This document shows, piece by piece, positions 17,721-25,249 of a DNA stretch of 51,773 bases. Within the stretch, counting starts at the first letter, position 1. The number at the start of each line of letters is the position of its first letter. Both the position numbers and the translations under genes were made by a program. The notes beneath the pieces are model-generated. The model was not told the DNA's origin, searched no databases, and worked only from the letters and a program-made list of their open reading frames with translations. Source of the stretch: CAYJAZ01 sp964371865 (lineage in GTDB: Bacteria; Desulfobacterota; Desulfovibrionia; Desulfovibrionales; Desulfovibrionaceae); contig CAYJOR010000015.1 in assembly GCA_964371865.1 (NCBI GenBank), positions 1 through 51,773 on the forward strand, read 5' to 3'.

Positions 17721-19054
17721 TAGGTGCGCTAAGAAAACTTCTTTTTAGCCTGCGTGGGAATAATAAATTCTCACGCTTTGAAGAACTAAAGAATTTGCAG
17801 TATCTTTCTCAAGAAAAAATACGTGAATTACAATTTACTGAGCTTTCTAAAGTTATCAGTCATGCGTACACTACAACTGAATATTATAAGGAAGTATTTA
17901 CGTCATTAGGTATAAAACCGAGTGATATTCGTTCCTTTGAAGACTATGCAAAACTTCCTATTCTTACAAAAGCTCTTATGCAAGACAACCTTGAAAGACT
18001 TTGTTCCTCTGCTACACCTAGAGAAAATCGCATACACAATACAAGCGGTGGAACAACTGGGAATCCGGCTCGTTTTTATCAAGATAAACATGTATTTGAT
18101 GAAATGGACGCACACTTTCTGCTTATTCTCTCTCTAGCAGGTTGGACTCCTGATGATATGATTATTTCATTATGGGGAAATCCACAGGATACACTTTCCC
18201 AGAAAAAGCCTAACTATCTTAAATCATTATTAAGCGGCTCAGCACTACTTAATGCTTATCGTTACGATGCTAAAACCATGAATATGTGGGTAGAAACAAT
18301 TAAAAGACATAAACGTGTGCTTATATATGGCTATTCAACTGTTATTACAGATTTTGCACGTTACTGTATCGAGAATAATATTAAAGGTTTACCAGTTTTT
18401 GCTATTGTAACAACAGCGGAAGTTCTCACCCCTATTCAACGCGATTGCATGGAAAAAGCTTTCTCTTGTAAGGTTTTTGACCAGTATGGAGCAAGAGAGA
18501 TGCCCGGAGTATCTTCACAATGCGAACACGGCAATATGCACCTTTTAACAACTGCAACGTATGCTGAATTTTTACCCTTAGACGAATCTATAGATGAAAA
18601 TAACTCTCATAAACGCATTATACTTACAAGCTTAAACAACTACACTATGCCCCTACTGCGTTATGAAATAGGAGATTTTGGTTCACCTTCTGATGGAATT
18701 TGTGCTTGTAAACGCGGATATCCTTTAATGCAGATGGGAGTTGGACGTATAGGTTCAGCCTTAGTATTACCAGACGGTGGAAAACTCTACAGTACCATGT
18801 TTGTTAGACAAATGTATAATATTGATGGAATAAATTTTTTCCAATTCTGCCAAAAAAGTTTACATCATGTAAATCTATATATTGTTAAAGGTAAAAATTT
18901 TACAGCTGTGAGCGAATCTAAACTACAAGAACTTTCTGCGAAGTTCCCTATTAGTATTTGTCCCGGTGCAAAACTTGAAATTCACTATGTCGATGATATT
19001 CCACGTACGCAAGGTGGGAAGCATCGTCAAGTTGTGTGTGAGGTTGAACTATAA
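17714..19054 (+). CDS. PaaK/CapK-like adenylate-forming enzyme
   Basis: It is related to phenylacetate-CoA ligase and to CapK proteins of capsule clusters, which belong to the acyl-adenylating (ANL) superfamily; the substrate in polysaccharide loci is usually unknown. It is 446 aa. The adenylation motif TSGGTTGNP is at about residues 110-118, followed by FDQYGAREMPG, an A5-like region, and a C-terminal segment ending in RTQGGKHRQV. The start overlaps the preceding stop by 7 nt with GGGGG upstream, and its stop overlaps the next start, so it is embedded in the operon. It may activate an acyl group for decoration of the polymer. Confidence 0.83.
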   Translation: MLVGALRKLLFSLRGNNKFSRFEELKNLQYLSQEKIRELQFTELSKVISHAYTTTEYYKEVFTSLGIKPSDIRSFEDYAKLPILTKALMQDNLERLCSSATPRENRIHNTSGGTTGNPARFYQDKHVFDEMDAHFLLILSLAGWTPDDMIISLWGNPQDTLSQKKPNYLKSLLSGSALLNAYRYDAKTMNMWVETIKRHKRVLIYGYSTVITDFARYCIENNIKGLPVFAIVTTAEVLTPIQRDCMEKAFSCKVFDQYGAREMPGVSSQCEHGNMHLLTTATYAEFLPLDESIDENNSHKRIILTSLNNYTMPLLRYEIGDFGSPSDGICACKRGYPLMQMGVGRIGSALVLPDGGKLYSTMFVRQMYNIDGINFFQFCQKSLHHVNLYIVKGKNFTAVSESKLQELSAKFPISICPGAKLEIHYVDDIPRTQGGKHRQVVCEVEL

Positions 19055-20211
19055 TGACTCATATTCCTGTATCTTCCATAATGTTCCATACAATAAGTAC
19101 ACCAAATCCGGAATGGAAATGGTCTTTTCTTACAACACCTTATCGCCAATTTGAATCCATGTTGAAGAATTTCAAACGCATGGGATATAGAACAGTTCTA
19201 CTTGATGAGTATAAAGAACTTATCCTTACAGGAAAAATCCTTAAAGAAAAAGCGGTTGCACTCACCTTTGACGATGGCTATCTTGATAATTGGACGCACG
19301 TTGCACCTCTTTTAGAAGAATATAATGCTTGTGGAACTGTGTTTGTTAGCGGAGATTTTATCAATCCCGATACTACCCTTCGCCCACAATGGCAAGGCAA
19401 TGATAACAATCAGCCTTTTTGTGACGGATTTTTAAACATGGCTGAAATACAAGCTCTTGATAAATCAAGAGTTATTGACGTACAATCTCATTGCATGACA
19501 CACACTTGGTATCCTACCAGCCCTAAAATTATTGATTTTAGACATCCTAATGATTCTTATCATTGGATGGATTGGAATAAAAATCCATCAACAAAATGGA
19601 AGCATAATCAACCACCGGAAAACCCTGAATGCTGGGGAGAACCGGTGTATGAGCATCAAAAATCCTTAGCTAGTTCTCGTTATTTTCCAAATGAAGAGAT
19701 AGCAGAAAAGTTACGTGCTCATGTTGCTAAAGAAGGGAAAGATTTTTTTCTTCGTAAAGATTGGAAAGAGAATTTACAAAATCTTTCAAATATGCTACAA
19801 CAAGAATATTCTCAAGGCTATTACGAAAGTGAAGAAGACTTTCGCCTAAGAGTTGAACATGAACTTGGAGGAGCATCACGCTTACTTTCATCACATCTAA
19901 ATAAAAAAGTACCTTGGCTTTGTTGGCCGGGTGGAGGTTATTCAGAAGAAACTTTTGTAACGGCTACAAAGTATTATTCTGGCACGACTATTGCATCAGC
20001 GAATGCAGATTCAATTTCACAAGGGATTGATAATCATGGCTGTTTCAGGTTTAGAAGATTTGGAGCTTTAACCGTTGGCGAAGGTAAAAACTTTCGCTAT
20101 CAAACACCGCTGGCAACTTGCCTATACACAGAAGAAAGACGCACAGCAAACAAACTTACAAGACTTTTACGCGGTGGCATCACTCGTTTAAATCAATGGG
20201 AAATTTTATGA
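19054..20211 (+). CDS. Polysaccharide deacetylase (NodB/CE4 family)
   Basis: CE4 enzymes remove N- or O-acetyl groups from polysaccharides using a metal. It is 385 aa, with no signal peptide evident. The catalytic TFDDGY motif is at residues 71-76 and the metal-binding SHCMTH gives His146 and His150. An insertion of about 130 residues follows before the WPGGGYSEET segment near residue 290. The last four bases (ATGA) overlap the exosortase start, so the two are translationally coupled. This ties the exosortase to polymer modification in the same operon. A second deacetylase of a different subfamily is encoded at 42878. Confidence 0.9.
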   Translation: MTHIPVSSIMFHTISTPNPEWKWSFLTTPYRQFESMLKNFKRMGYRTVLLDEYKELILTGKILKEKAVALTFDDGYLDNWTHVAPLLEEYNACGTVFVSGDFINPDTTLRPQWQGNDNNQPFCDGFLNMAEIQALDKSRVIDVQSHCMTHTWYPTSPKIIDFRHPNDSYHWMDWNKNPSTKWKHNQPPENPECWGEPVYEHQKSLASSRYFPNEEIAEKLRAHVAKEGKDFFLRKDWKENLQNLSNMLQQEYSQGYYESEEDFRLRVEHELGGASRLLSSHLNKKVPWLCWPGGGYSEETFVTATKYYSGTTIASANADSISQGIDNHGCFRFRRFGALTVGEGKNFRYQTPLATCLYTEERRTANKLTRLLRGGITRLNQWEIL

Positions 20212-21071
20212 TAATTACAGACACGCTAAAAAAATACTCTTGGGTATGGATCCTTGTCCTCGCCTCATTTATTGCAATCTATTACCCTATTGTACCGCGT
20301 ATGGTTTCAGACTGGGATGCTGACCCAAACTCTTCTCACGGTTTTCTAATTCCATTTATTTCTGCATATTTTGCTTATCAAGCATGGCCTCAGATTAAAG
20401 AAATGAAGATTGAACCTACAATTTGGGGGCTTCTACTCACCACTTTTGGTATTATTATTCTTGCTTTTGGTATTACCGTACACGAACTTTTTACTAGCAG
20501 ATTTTCTCTTATCGTAATACTTGCAGGACTGACTCTTTCATTTTTTGGATTCAAAATTTTCTATAAATTGATGTTGCCTATTGGATTTCTTGTATTTATG
20601 ATACCTATTCCTGTAACTCTCTATGATGCTATAGCTCTACCTTTACGCTATCTTGTAAGCATCATTGCAACCGAGGGAATGCAAGCTTGCGGTTTACCAG
20701 TTTTACGAGAAGGAAATATTATAATACTTCCAAACGTTTCATTAGAAGTTGTTGAAGCTTGTAGTGGAATGCGCTCTTTAGTGAGCCTTATCGCGCTTGG
20801 AACTACCTATGCCTTTGTTATGATGAAAGGTACATGGCGCCGAGTTGCACTTATCATTGCAACAGTGCCTATTGCGGTACTTACGAATATTACTCGTGTA
20901 TTTATCACCGGAGTTCTTGCTAGACACTATGGTGCAAGCGTTGCTGAAGGCTTCTTTCACGACTTTGCCGGTATAGTTGTATTTGTAGTTGCTCTTTTAT
21001 TAACAGCTCTGACAGGTTGGGCTCTATCACAGATAAAAATTGGAGAAAAAGGAGCTGAGAATGCGAAATAA
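20208..21071 (+). CDS. Exosortase (PEP-CTERM processing transpeptidase-like)
   Basis: Exosortases are polytopic membrane cysteine proteases or transpeptidases that recognise the PEP-CTERM tail and transfer the protein toward the surface. It is 287 aa with about eight hydrophobic segments. The catalytic triad is intact: Cys185 in VVEACSGMRSL, Arg230 in TNITRVFI and His251 in GFFHDFAG. I start at ATG 20208, which overlaps the deacetylase stop as ATGA. The next gene, EpsI, overlaps by 11 nt. The surrounding EPS genes are those associated with exosortase A, but this protein lacks a fused EpsI domain, so I do not assign a subtype. The obvious substrates are encoded at 27758 and 28890. Confidence 0.94.
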   Translation: MIITDTLKKYSWVWILVLASFIAIYYPIVPRMVSDWDADPNSSHGFLIPFISAYFAYQAWPQIKEMKIEPTIWGLLLTTFGIIILAFGITVHELFTSRFSLIVILAGLTLSFFGFKIFYKLMLPIGFLVFMIPIPVTLYDAIALPLRYLVSIIATEGMQACGLPVLREGNIIILPNVSLEVVEACSGMRSLVSLIALGTTYAFVMMKGTWRRVALIIATVPIAVLTNITRVFITGVLARHYGASVAEGFFHDFAGIVVFVVALLLTALTGWALSQIKIGEKGAENAK

Positions 21072-21690
21072 AATTATATTTTTACTAACTATTCTACTTT
21101 TAGGAAGTGGAATTTATCTTGTATATTCCCCTCGTGATTTAGTTGTTCCTAAGATTGAACAGCTCTCAACTTTACCAAATCAAGTAGGGCCGTGGTATGG
21201 CGGGAATGATACCATTTTTGATGCTCCTACTCTCAATGTTTTACGCCCAACTGATTATATTATGCGTACTTATACAAACTCGCAAGGAGTGCCTGTAAGT
21301 CTTTATGTTGGTTATCATGACGGTTCACCTACAGCTGGCCCTATCCACTCTCCAAAAAACTGCCTTCCCGGTGGTGGTTGGGAATTTAAAAGCATTGAAG
21401 ATGTAAAAATGACTGCTATGGATTCTGATATCAATATCGTCCGTGCCGTGCTTACAAAAAATGGGCAAGATATAACTTACTACTACTGGTATCAAGTACG
21501 AGGTGAAGTTATTACCACTGATTTAGATATGAAATTTGCTGAATTTATGGGAGTTCTTACCGAAAATCGCAAAGATGCTGCCTTTATTCGCATAGGTCTT
21601 ACTATGGCCAATAAAGAAGAAGAACTACAAGCAATGCGAAATTTCTTCAAAGAAATATATCCTTTCATTAAAAATCATCTTCCCTCATAA
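21061..21690 (+). CDS. epsI: EpsI family exosortase-associated protein
   Basis: EpsI is a small membrane-anchored periplasmic partner of exosortase; its exact action is unknown. It is 209 aa with one N-terminal hydrophobic segment (about 5-22). The family signature HSPKNCLPGGGWE is present, with the conserved Cys at 101, as is the downstream YYYWYQVRG segment. The start is ATG 21061, preceded by AAAAGGAG; an upstream TTG (21040) is less likely. It overlaps the exosortase gene by 11 nt. In some species the domain is fused to the exosortase; here it is separate. Confidence 0.93.
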   Translation: MRNKIIFLLTILLLGSGIYLVYSPRDLVVPKIEQLSTLPNQVGPWYGGNDTIFDAPTLNVLRPTDYIMRTYTNSQGVPVSLYVGYHDGSPTAGPIHSPKNCLPGGGWEFKSIEDVKMTAMDSDINIVRAVLTKNGQDITYYYWYQVRGEVITTDLDMKFAEFMGVLTENRKDAAFIRIGLTMANKEEELQAMRNFFKEIYPFIKNHLPS

Positions 21691-21704
21691 AAAAAGGAGA
21701 TTTT

Positions 21705-23765
21705 ATGGTATTTGCTTTATCAACCCTCGGTGCTGTTATATTACTGTTGTCACTTCTTGGAACCGTGTGGTATCGCCACCATCCGCAAGAAAGAAAATTC
21801 CTTGCGCCTGCTATAATTTTATTGGCTTTTTATATTATAATTGATCAGATACTCTACTCCTTTCCTGAACAAGCGCATATATTTATACCATTACGCCTCT
21901 ATATTCAAATATTACTTTGTCCGGCTTGTTTGCTTTTCTCAGTTGCTTTTGCGCGCATAACCTCATTTAAAGATTTACAAAGAACTGATAAATATCTATT
22001 TGGGTTTTCTTTACTTACCTTTATTCTTACCCTATTACTACCGGCCGATGCTTTCTACTACCAAACTGATTTCACCGCTGAACCTGTAATATTCCTTGAA
22101 CAAACAAGTTTTTATCTTTATTTATATATATCTGTAATGTATATTATTTCTATAGGAAACTTAGAAAGCACATTACGTAATACAAAACACAGCGAGCAAT
22201 GGCGTATTAAAATAGCTCTTCTTGGCTTTGGCTTTGGTTTTGCTTGTCTTATGATTTTTGCATCGCAAGGACTTTTATATAAAGTAATTGATATTAGAAA
22301 CGTCCCTTTACGTAACCTTGGAGTTTGCGCCGGTGTGCTTTTAGTTCTTTATTCTGAATGGAAAAGAAAAAGTAACCAAGTTCTCATATCACGTAAAATA
22401 GTTTTCCGATCAGCTGTGGCTGTTCTTGCGGGGCTCTATTTTATTGGACTTGGTATTGCACGAGAAGGAAATAGAGTTTTTGGTGGTACTTTTACACAAA
22501 GCGCTGTCATTATACTAGCTGTATTTATTCTTTGTATCGGTGTTACTGCAATGCTGTCTCAAAAAATCAGACGCTCTCTAACTATTTGGATTCAAAGAAA
22601 TTTTTATAATGAAAAATATGATTATCGTGCTCAATGGGTACATTTTAGTGAACACCTTTCACGCGCTACAGACTATAATACTTACATAGATTCTGCTCTT
22701 ATGAGTTTTTGTGAAACTTTTGGTCGTCTTGGTGCTATCTATATTCCAGTGGATACAGAATATCCTAATTCTATGGGGCAACATTTTTATTACGAAATTG
22801 ATAAATCAAGTGATGCTGTTCTTAGCGATTCAGCTTTTTTACAATTGCTCAACTGCGATCCAAAGCCTATTTTGGTAAATAATAGCGACACTGAACTTTT
22901 TTCAGCACAAACCACAATGTCTCTTTTACGCATGCAGATAGGTATTGTATTACCTATTCGTGCAGCAGATACTCCAGAAGGTCTCTTACTTTTAGGCTAC
23001 CCAATAAATGGAAAAGAAAAGTACGACAATGAAGATTTTGAACTTATGGAAGCAATGGGGCGCCAGATAGGGCTTTCAGCAAAAAGCTTTAGAGTAAGCG
23101 AAGAAAAAGCTCTCACTCGAGAAATTAAAGTATTTGATAAGCTAGGAACTTTTGTTCTTCACGACTTAAAAAATCAAGTTTATGCTCTTTCTTTACTCAC
23201 CAATAATGCACGTAACTTCATACAAGATCCTGCTTTCCAAGTTGATATGGTAGATACTCTTGCTAATACTGTCGGTAATATGAAGATACTTATCAGCCAA
23301 TTAGCTCATTTACCTAATGCCGATGCTCTACATCTTGGTAATGTTTACTTACAAGATTTAGCGAAAAAGGTCGCTTCTCAAATTCCAAATGCTCCAATAG
23401 AAATTGAAGGTGCAAACCCACTCATTACTGTGGATAGCGAACAAATAGGAAAAGTATTCTTGAATCTTTACCTTAATGCTCTTGAAGCCGGCGATAATAA
23501 ACCTATAAAAGTTATGATTGAAGAAGATGAGGGAGTGCCCGTATTCCATGTTATAGATATGGCAGGTGGGCTTCCGGCTAAAGTACTTGAAGTAGGTGTA
23601 TTTAAGGCTTTTAACACAACGAAACCTAGAGGAATGGGAATAGGACTCTACCATTCTCGTAAAATACTTGAAACACATGGTGCAAAAATTGCAGCTCATA
23701 ACAGACCGGGCGAAGGTTGCACTTTTACTGTACGCTTTGAAGACAAACAAAAGAATCCAGCGTAA
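21705..23765 (+). CDS. prsK: PEP-CTERM system sensor histidine kinase PrsK
   Basis: PrsK is the sensor kinase of the two-component pair linked to exosortase systems. It is 686 aa. The N-terminal 300 residues hold about eight hydrophobic segments, followed by a GAF-like domain (about 310-470). The kinase core has His486 in LHDLKNQV, an N-box around NLYLNALEAG (about 585) and glycine-rich ATP-lid motifs DMAGGLP and GMGIGLYHS. An AAAAAAGGAG site precedes the ATG. It lies 14 nt after epsI and is followed by a 97-nt gap, with a strong inverted repeat, before prsR. The signal it senses is unknown; the membrane domain suggests an envelope signal. Confidence 0.93.
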   Translation: MVFALSTLGAVILLLSLLGTVWYRHHPQERKFLAPAIILLAFYIIIDQILYSFPEQAHIFIPLRLYIQILLCPACLLFSVAFARITSFKDLQRTDKYLFGFSLLTFILTLLLPADAFYYQTDFTAEPVIFLEQTSFYLYLYISVMYIISIGNLESTLRNTKHSEQWRIKIALLGFGFGFACLMIFASQGLLYKVIDIRNVPLRNLGVCAGVLLVLYSEWKRKSNQVLISRKIVFRSAVAVLAGLYFIGLGIAREGNRVFGGTFTQSAVIILAVFILCIGVTAMLSQKIRRSLTIWIQRNFYNEKYDYRAQWVHFSEHLSRATDYNTYIDSALMSFCETFGRLGAIYIPVDTEYPNSMGQHFYYEIDKSSDAVLSDSAFLQLLNCDPKPILVNNSDTELFSAQTTMSLLRMQIGIVLPIRAADTPEGLLLLGYPINGKEKYDNEDFELMEAMGRQIGLSAKSFRVSEEKALTREIKVFDKLGTFVLHDLKNQVYALSLLTNNARNFIQDPAFQVDMVDTLANTVGNMKILISQLAHLPNADALHLGNVYLQDLAKKVASQIPNAPIEIEGANPLITVDSEQIGKVFLNLYLNALEAGDNKPIKVMIEEDEGVPVFHVIDMAGGLPAKVLEVGVFKAFNTTKPRGMGIGLYHSRKILETHGAKIAAHNRPGEGCTFTVRFEDKQKNPA

Positions 23766-23780
23766 AATAACTAGGCTCTG

Positions 23781-23834
23781 TTTCTAAATCCAAGGATTTA
23801 CTTGAAAGTTCAACAAAACCCTTGGATTTAGAAA
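23781..23834 (+). repeat. Perfect 15-bp inverted repeat between prsK and prsR
   Basis: TTTCTAAATCCAAGG (23781-23795) and CCTTGGATTTAGAAA (23820-23834) are exact reverse complements around a 24-nt loop, which itself contains TTGA-N4-TCAA. No T run follows on either strand, so it is not a standard terminator. It could control the kinase-to-regulator ratio, mark a processing site or be a small mobile repeat. Confidence 0.75.
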
Positions 23835-23862
23835 AACACCCTTGTCACCTGAGGAAGAAATT

Positions 23863-25236
23863 ATGAAAAAAAGCCTTTTAATTGTAGATGATAATGAGGA
23901 TATCTTACGTCAACTCTTCTGGGGTTTCTCAGCAGAAGAATACGATGTGTATAGAGCTAAAAACGTAGAAGAAGCCGTAAGTTTACAAAAAAAACACAAA
24001 CCCCAAGTAGTTACACTTGACCTTGGACTCCCTCCCGATGCAGAAGGTAATACTGAAGGTTTTCGTTGTCTTGATGCTTTATTAGTTGCAGATCCGCTCT
24101 GCAAAGTAATAGTAATAACTGGACACCATGACGAAACAAATGCTCACAACTCTATCAGAAGTGGCGCTTACGATTTTTGTCGTAAACCTATTGATCTTGA
24201 AGAATTGAAGATTATTGTTCGCCGTGCTTTCTTCCTTTATGAATTAAACGCTAACAGTGTTCCAAAAGTTGAAGAGGAAGCAACTAATAATCTTGGTATT
24301 ATCACTCAAGATAACAAAATGCTAGAACTTTTGAAGAATCTTACACGTATTGCCATTTCTGATGCTCCTGTGCTGATAGAAGGAGAATCCGGCACCGGTA
24401 AAGAAGTTATTGCAAAAGCGGTTCATCAAATGAGTTCACGCAGTGAGGGTCCTCTTGTTATAATCAACTGTGGCGCAATTCCTGAACATCTGCTTGAGGC
24501 AGAATTTTTCGGGCATGAAAAAGGTGCATTTACAGGTGCAACACAAAGAGTACAAGGTAAAGTTGAATTTGCACATAATGGTACTTTATTTTTAGATGAA
24601 ATGGGTGAATTACCGCTTTCACTCCAAGTAAAGCTCCTCCGCTTCTTACAAGAAATGACCTTTCAAAGAGTGGGTGGTAGACAGGATATTGAAGTAAATG
24701 TGCGTATCATAGCCGCAACAAATCGTAACTTATTAGAGATGGTTGCTAAAGGTGGATTTAGAGAAGATTTGTACTACAGATTAGGCGTAGTAAAAATTCC
24801 TCTTCCTCCATTACGTGAACGTGGGCAAGATATTCTATTACTTGCAAATCATTTTATTAATAAATACGACACTACCGGAAAAATTAAAAGTTTCCATCCG
24901 GCAGCAGAAAAACTTATGCTCACCTACCAATGGCCAGGTAATATTCGCCAATTAGAAAATAAAATGAGGCAGATAATAATCCTCGCCGATAGTCCTATTA
25001 TTCAGGCAGAAGCTCTTGAACTAACATCTACTTCCTCTGCTTTTGAAAGTAACTATGAAGATAATCAAGATATCAATTATGCTTCACTACAAGAAGCTCG
25101 TAATGCTATAGAAAGAAAAATGCTTGTGAATGCCTTGCAACAACATTCGGGGAATATTATGCAAGCATCACAATTGCTTGGAGTAAGCCGACCAACATTC
25201 TATGACTTACTAAAGAAGCATAAAATAACTCTCTAA
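23863..25236 (+). CDS. prsR: PEP-CTERM system sigma-54 response regulator PrsR
   Basis: PrsR is an NtrC-type activator that, when phosphorylated by PrsK, should drive sigma-54 promoters. It is 457 aa. The receiver domain spans 1-125 with the phospho-acceptor Asp53 (TLDLGLP). The AAA+ domain has Walker A GESGTGKE (174-181), the sigma-54-contacting loop GAFTGA (221-226, intact) and Walker B LFLDEMGELP. A Fis-type helix-turn-helix ends the protein (NIMQASQLLGVSRPTFYDLL). The ATG at 23863 follows GAGGAAG; an in-frame TTG at 23842 is unlikely. Two sigma-54 promoters lie 2.5 and 3.6 kb downstream at the PEP-CTERM genes, the likely targets. Confidence 0.95.
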   Translation: MKKSLLIVDDNEDILRQLFWGFSAEEYDVYRAKNVEEAVSLQKKHKPQVVTLDLGLPPDAEGNTEGFRCLDALLVADPLCKVIVITGHHDETNAHNSIRSGAYDFCRKPIDLEELKIIVRRAFFLYELNANSVPKVEEEATNNLGIITQDNKMLELLKNLTRIAISDAPVLIEGESGTGKEVIAKAVHQMSSRSEGPLVIINCGAIPEHLLEAEFFGHEKGAFTGATQRVQGKVEFAHNGTLFLDEMGELPLSLQVKLLRFLQEMTFQRVGGRQDIEVNVRIIAATNRNLLEMVAKGGFREDLYYRLGVVKIPLPPLRERGQDILLLANHFINKYDTTGKIKSFHPAAEKLMLTYQWPGNIRQLENKMRQIIILADSPIIQAEALELTSTSSAFESNYEDNQDINYASLQEARNAIERKMLVNALQQHSGNIMQASQLLGVSRPTFYDLLKKHKITL

Positions 25237-25249
25237 CAAGAGGTTTTCC

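Noticed and set aside
23358..23750. Antisense open frame of 130 codons within the kinase domain of prsK
   Set aside because: It overlaps conserved kinase motifs on the other strand and has a Cys/Phe/Ser-rich composition unlike real proteins here.
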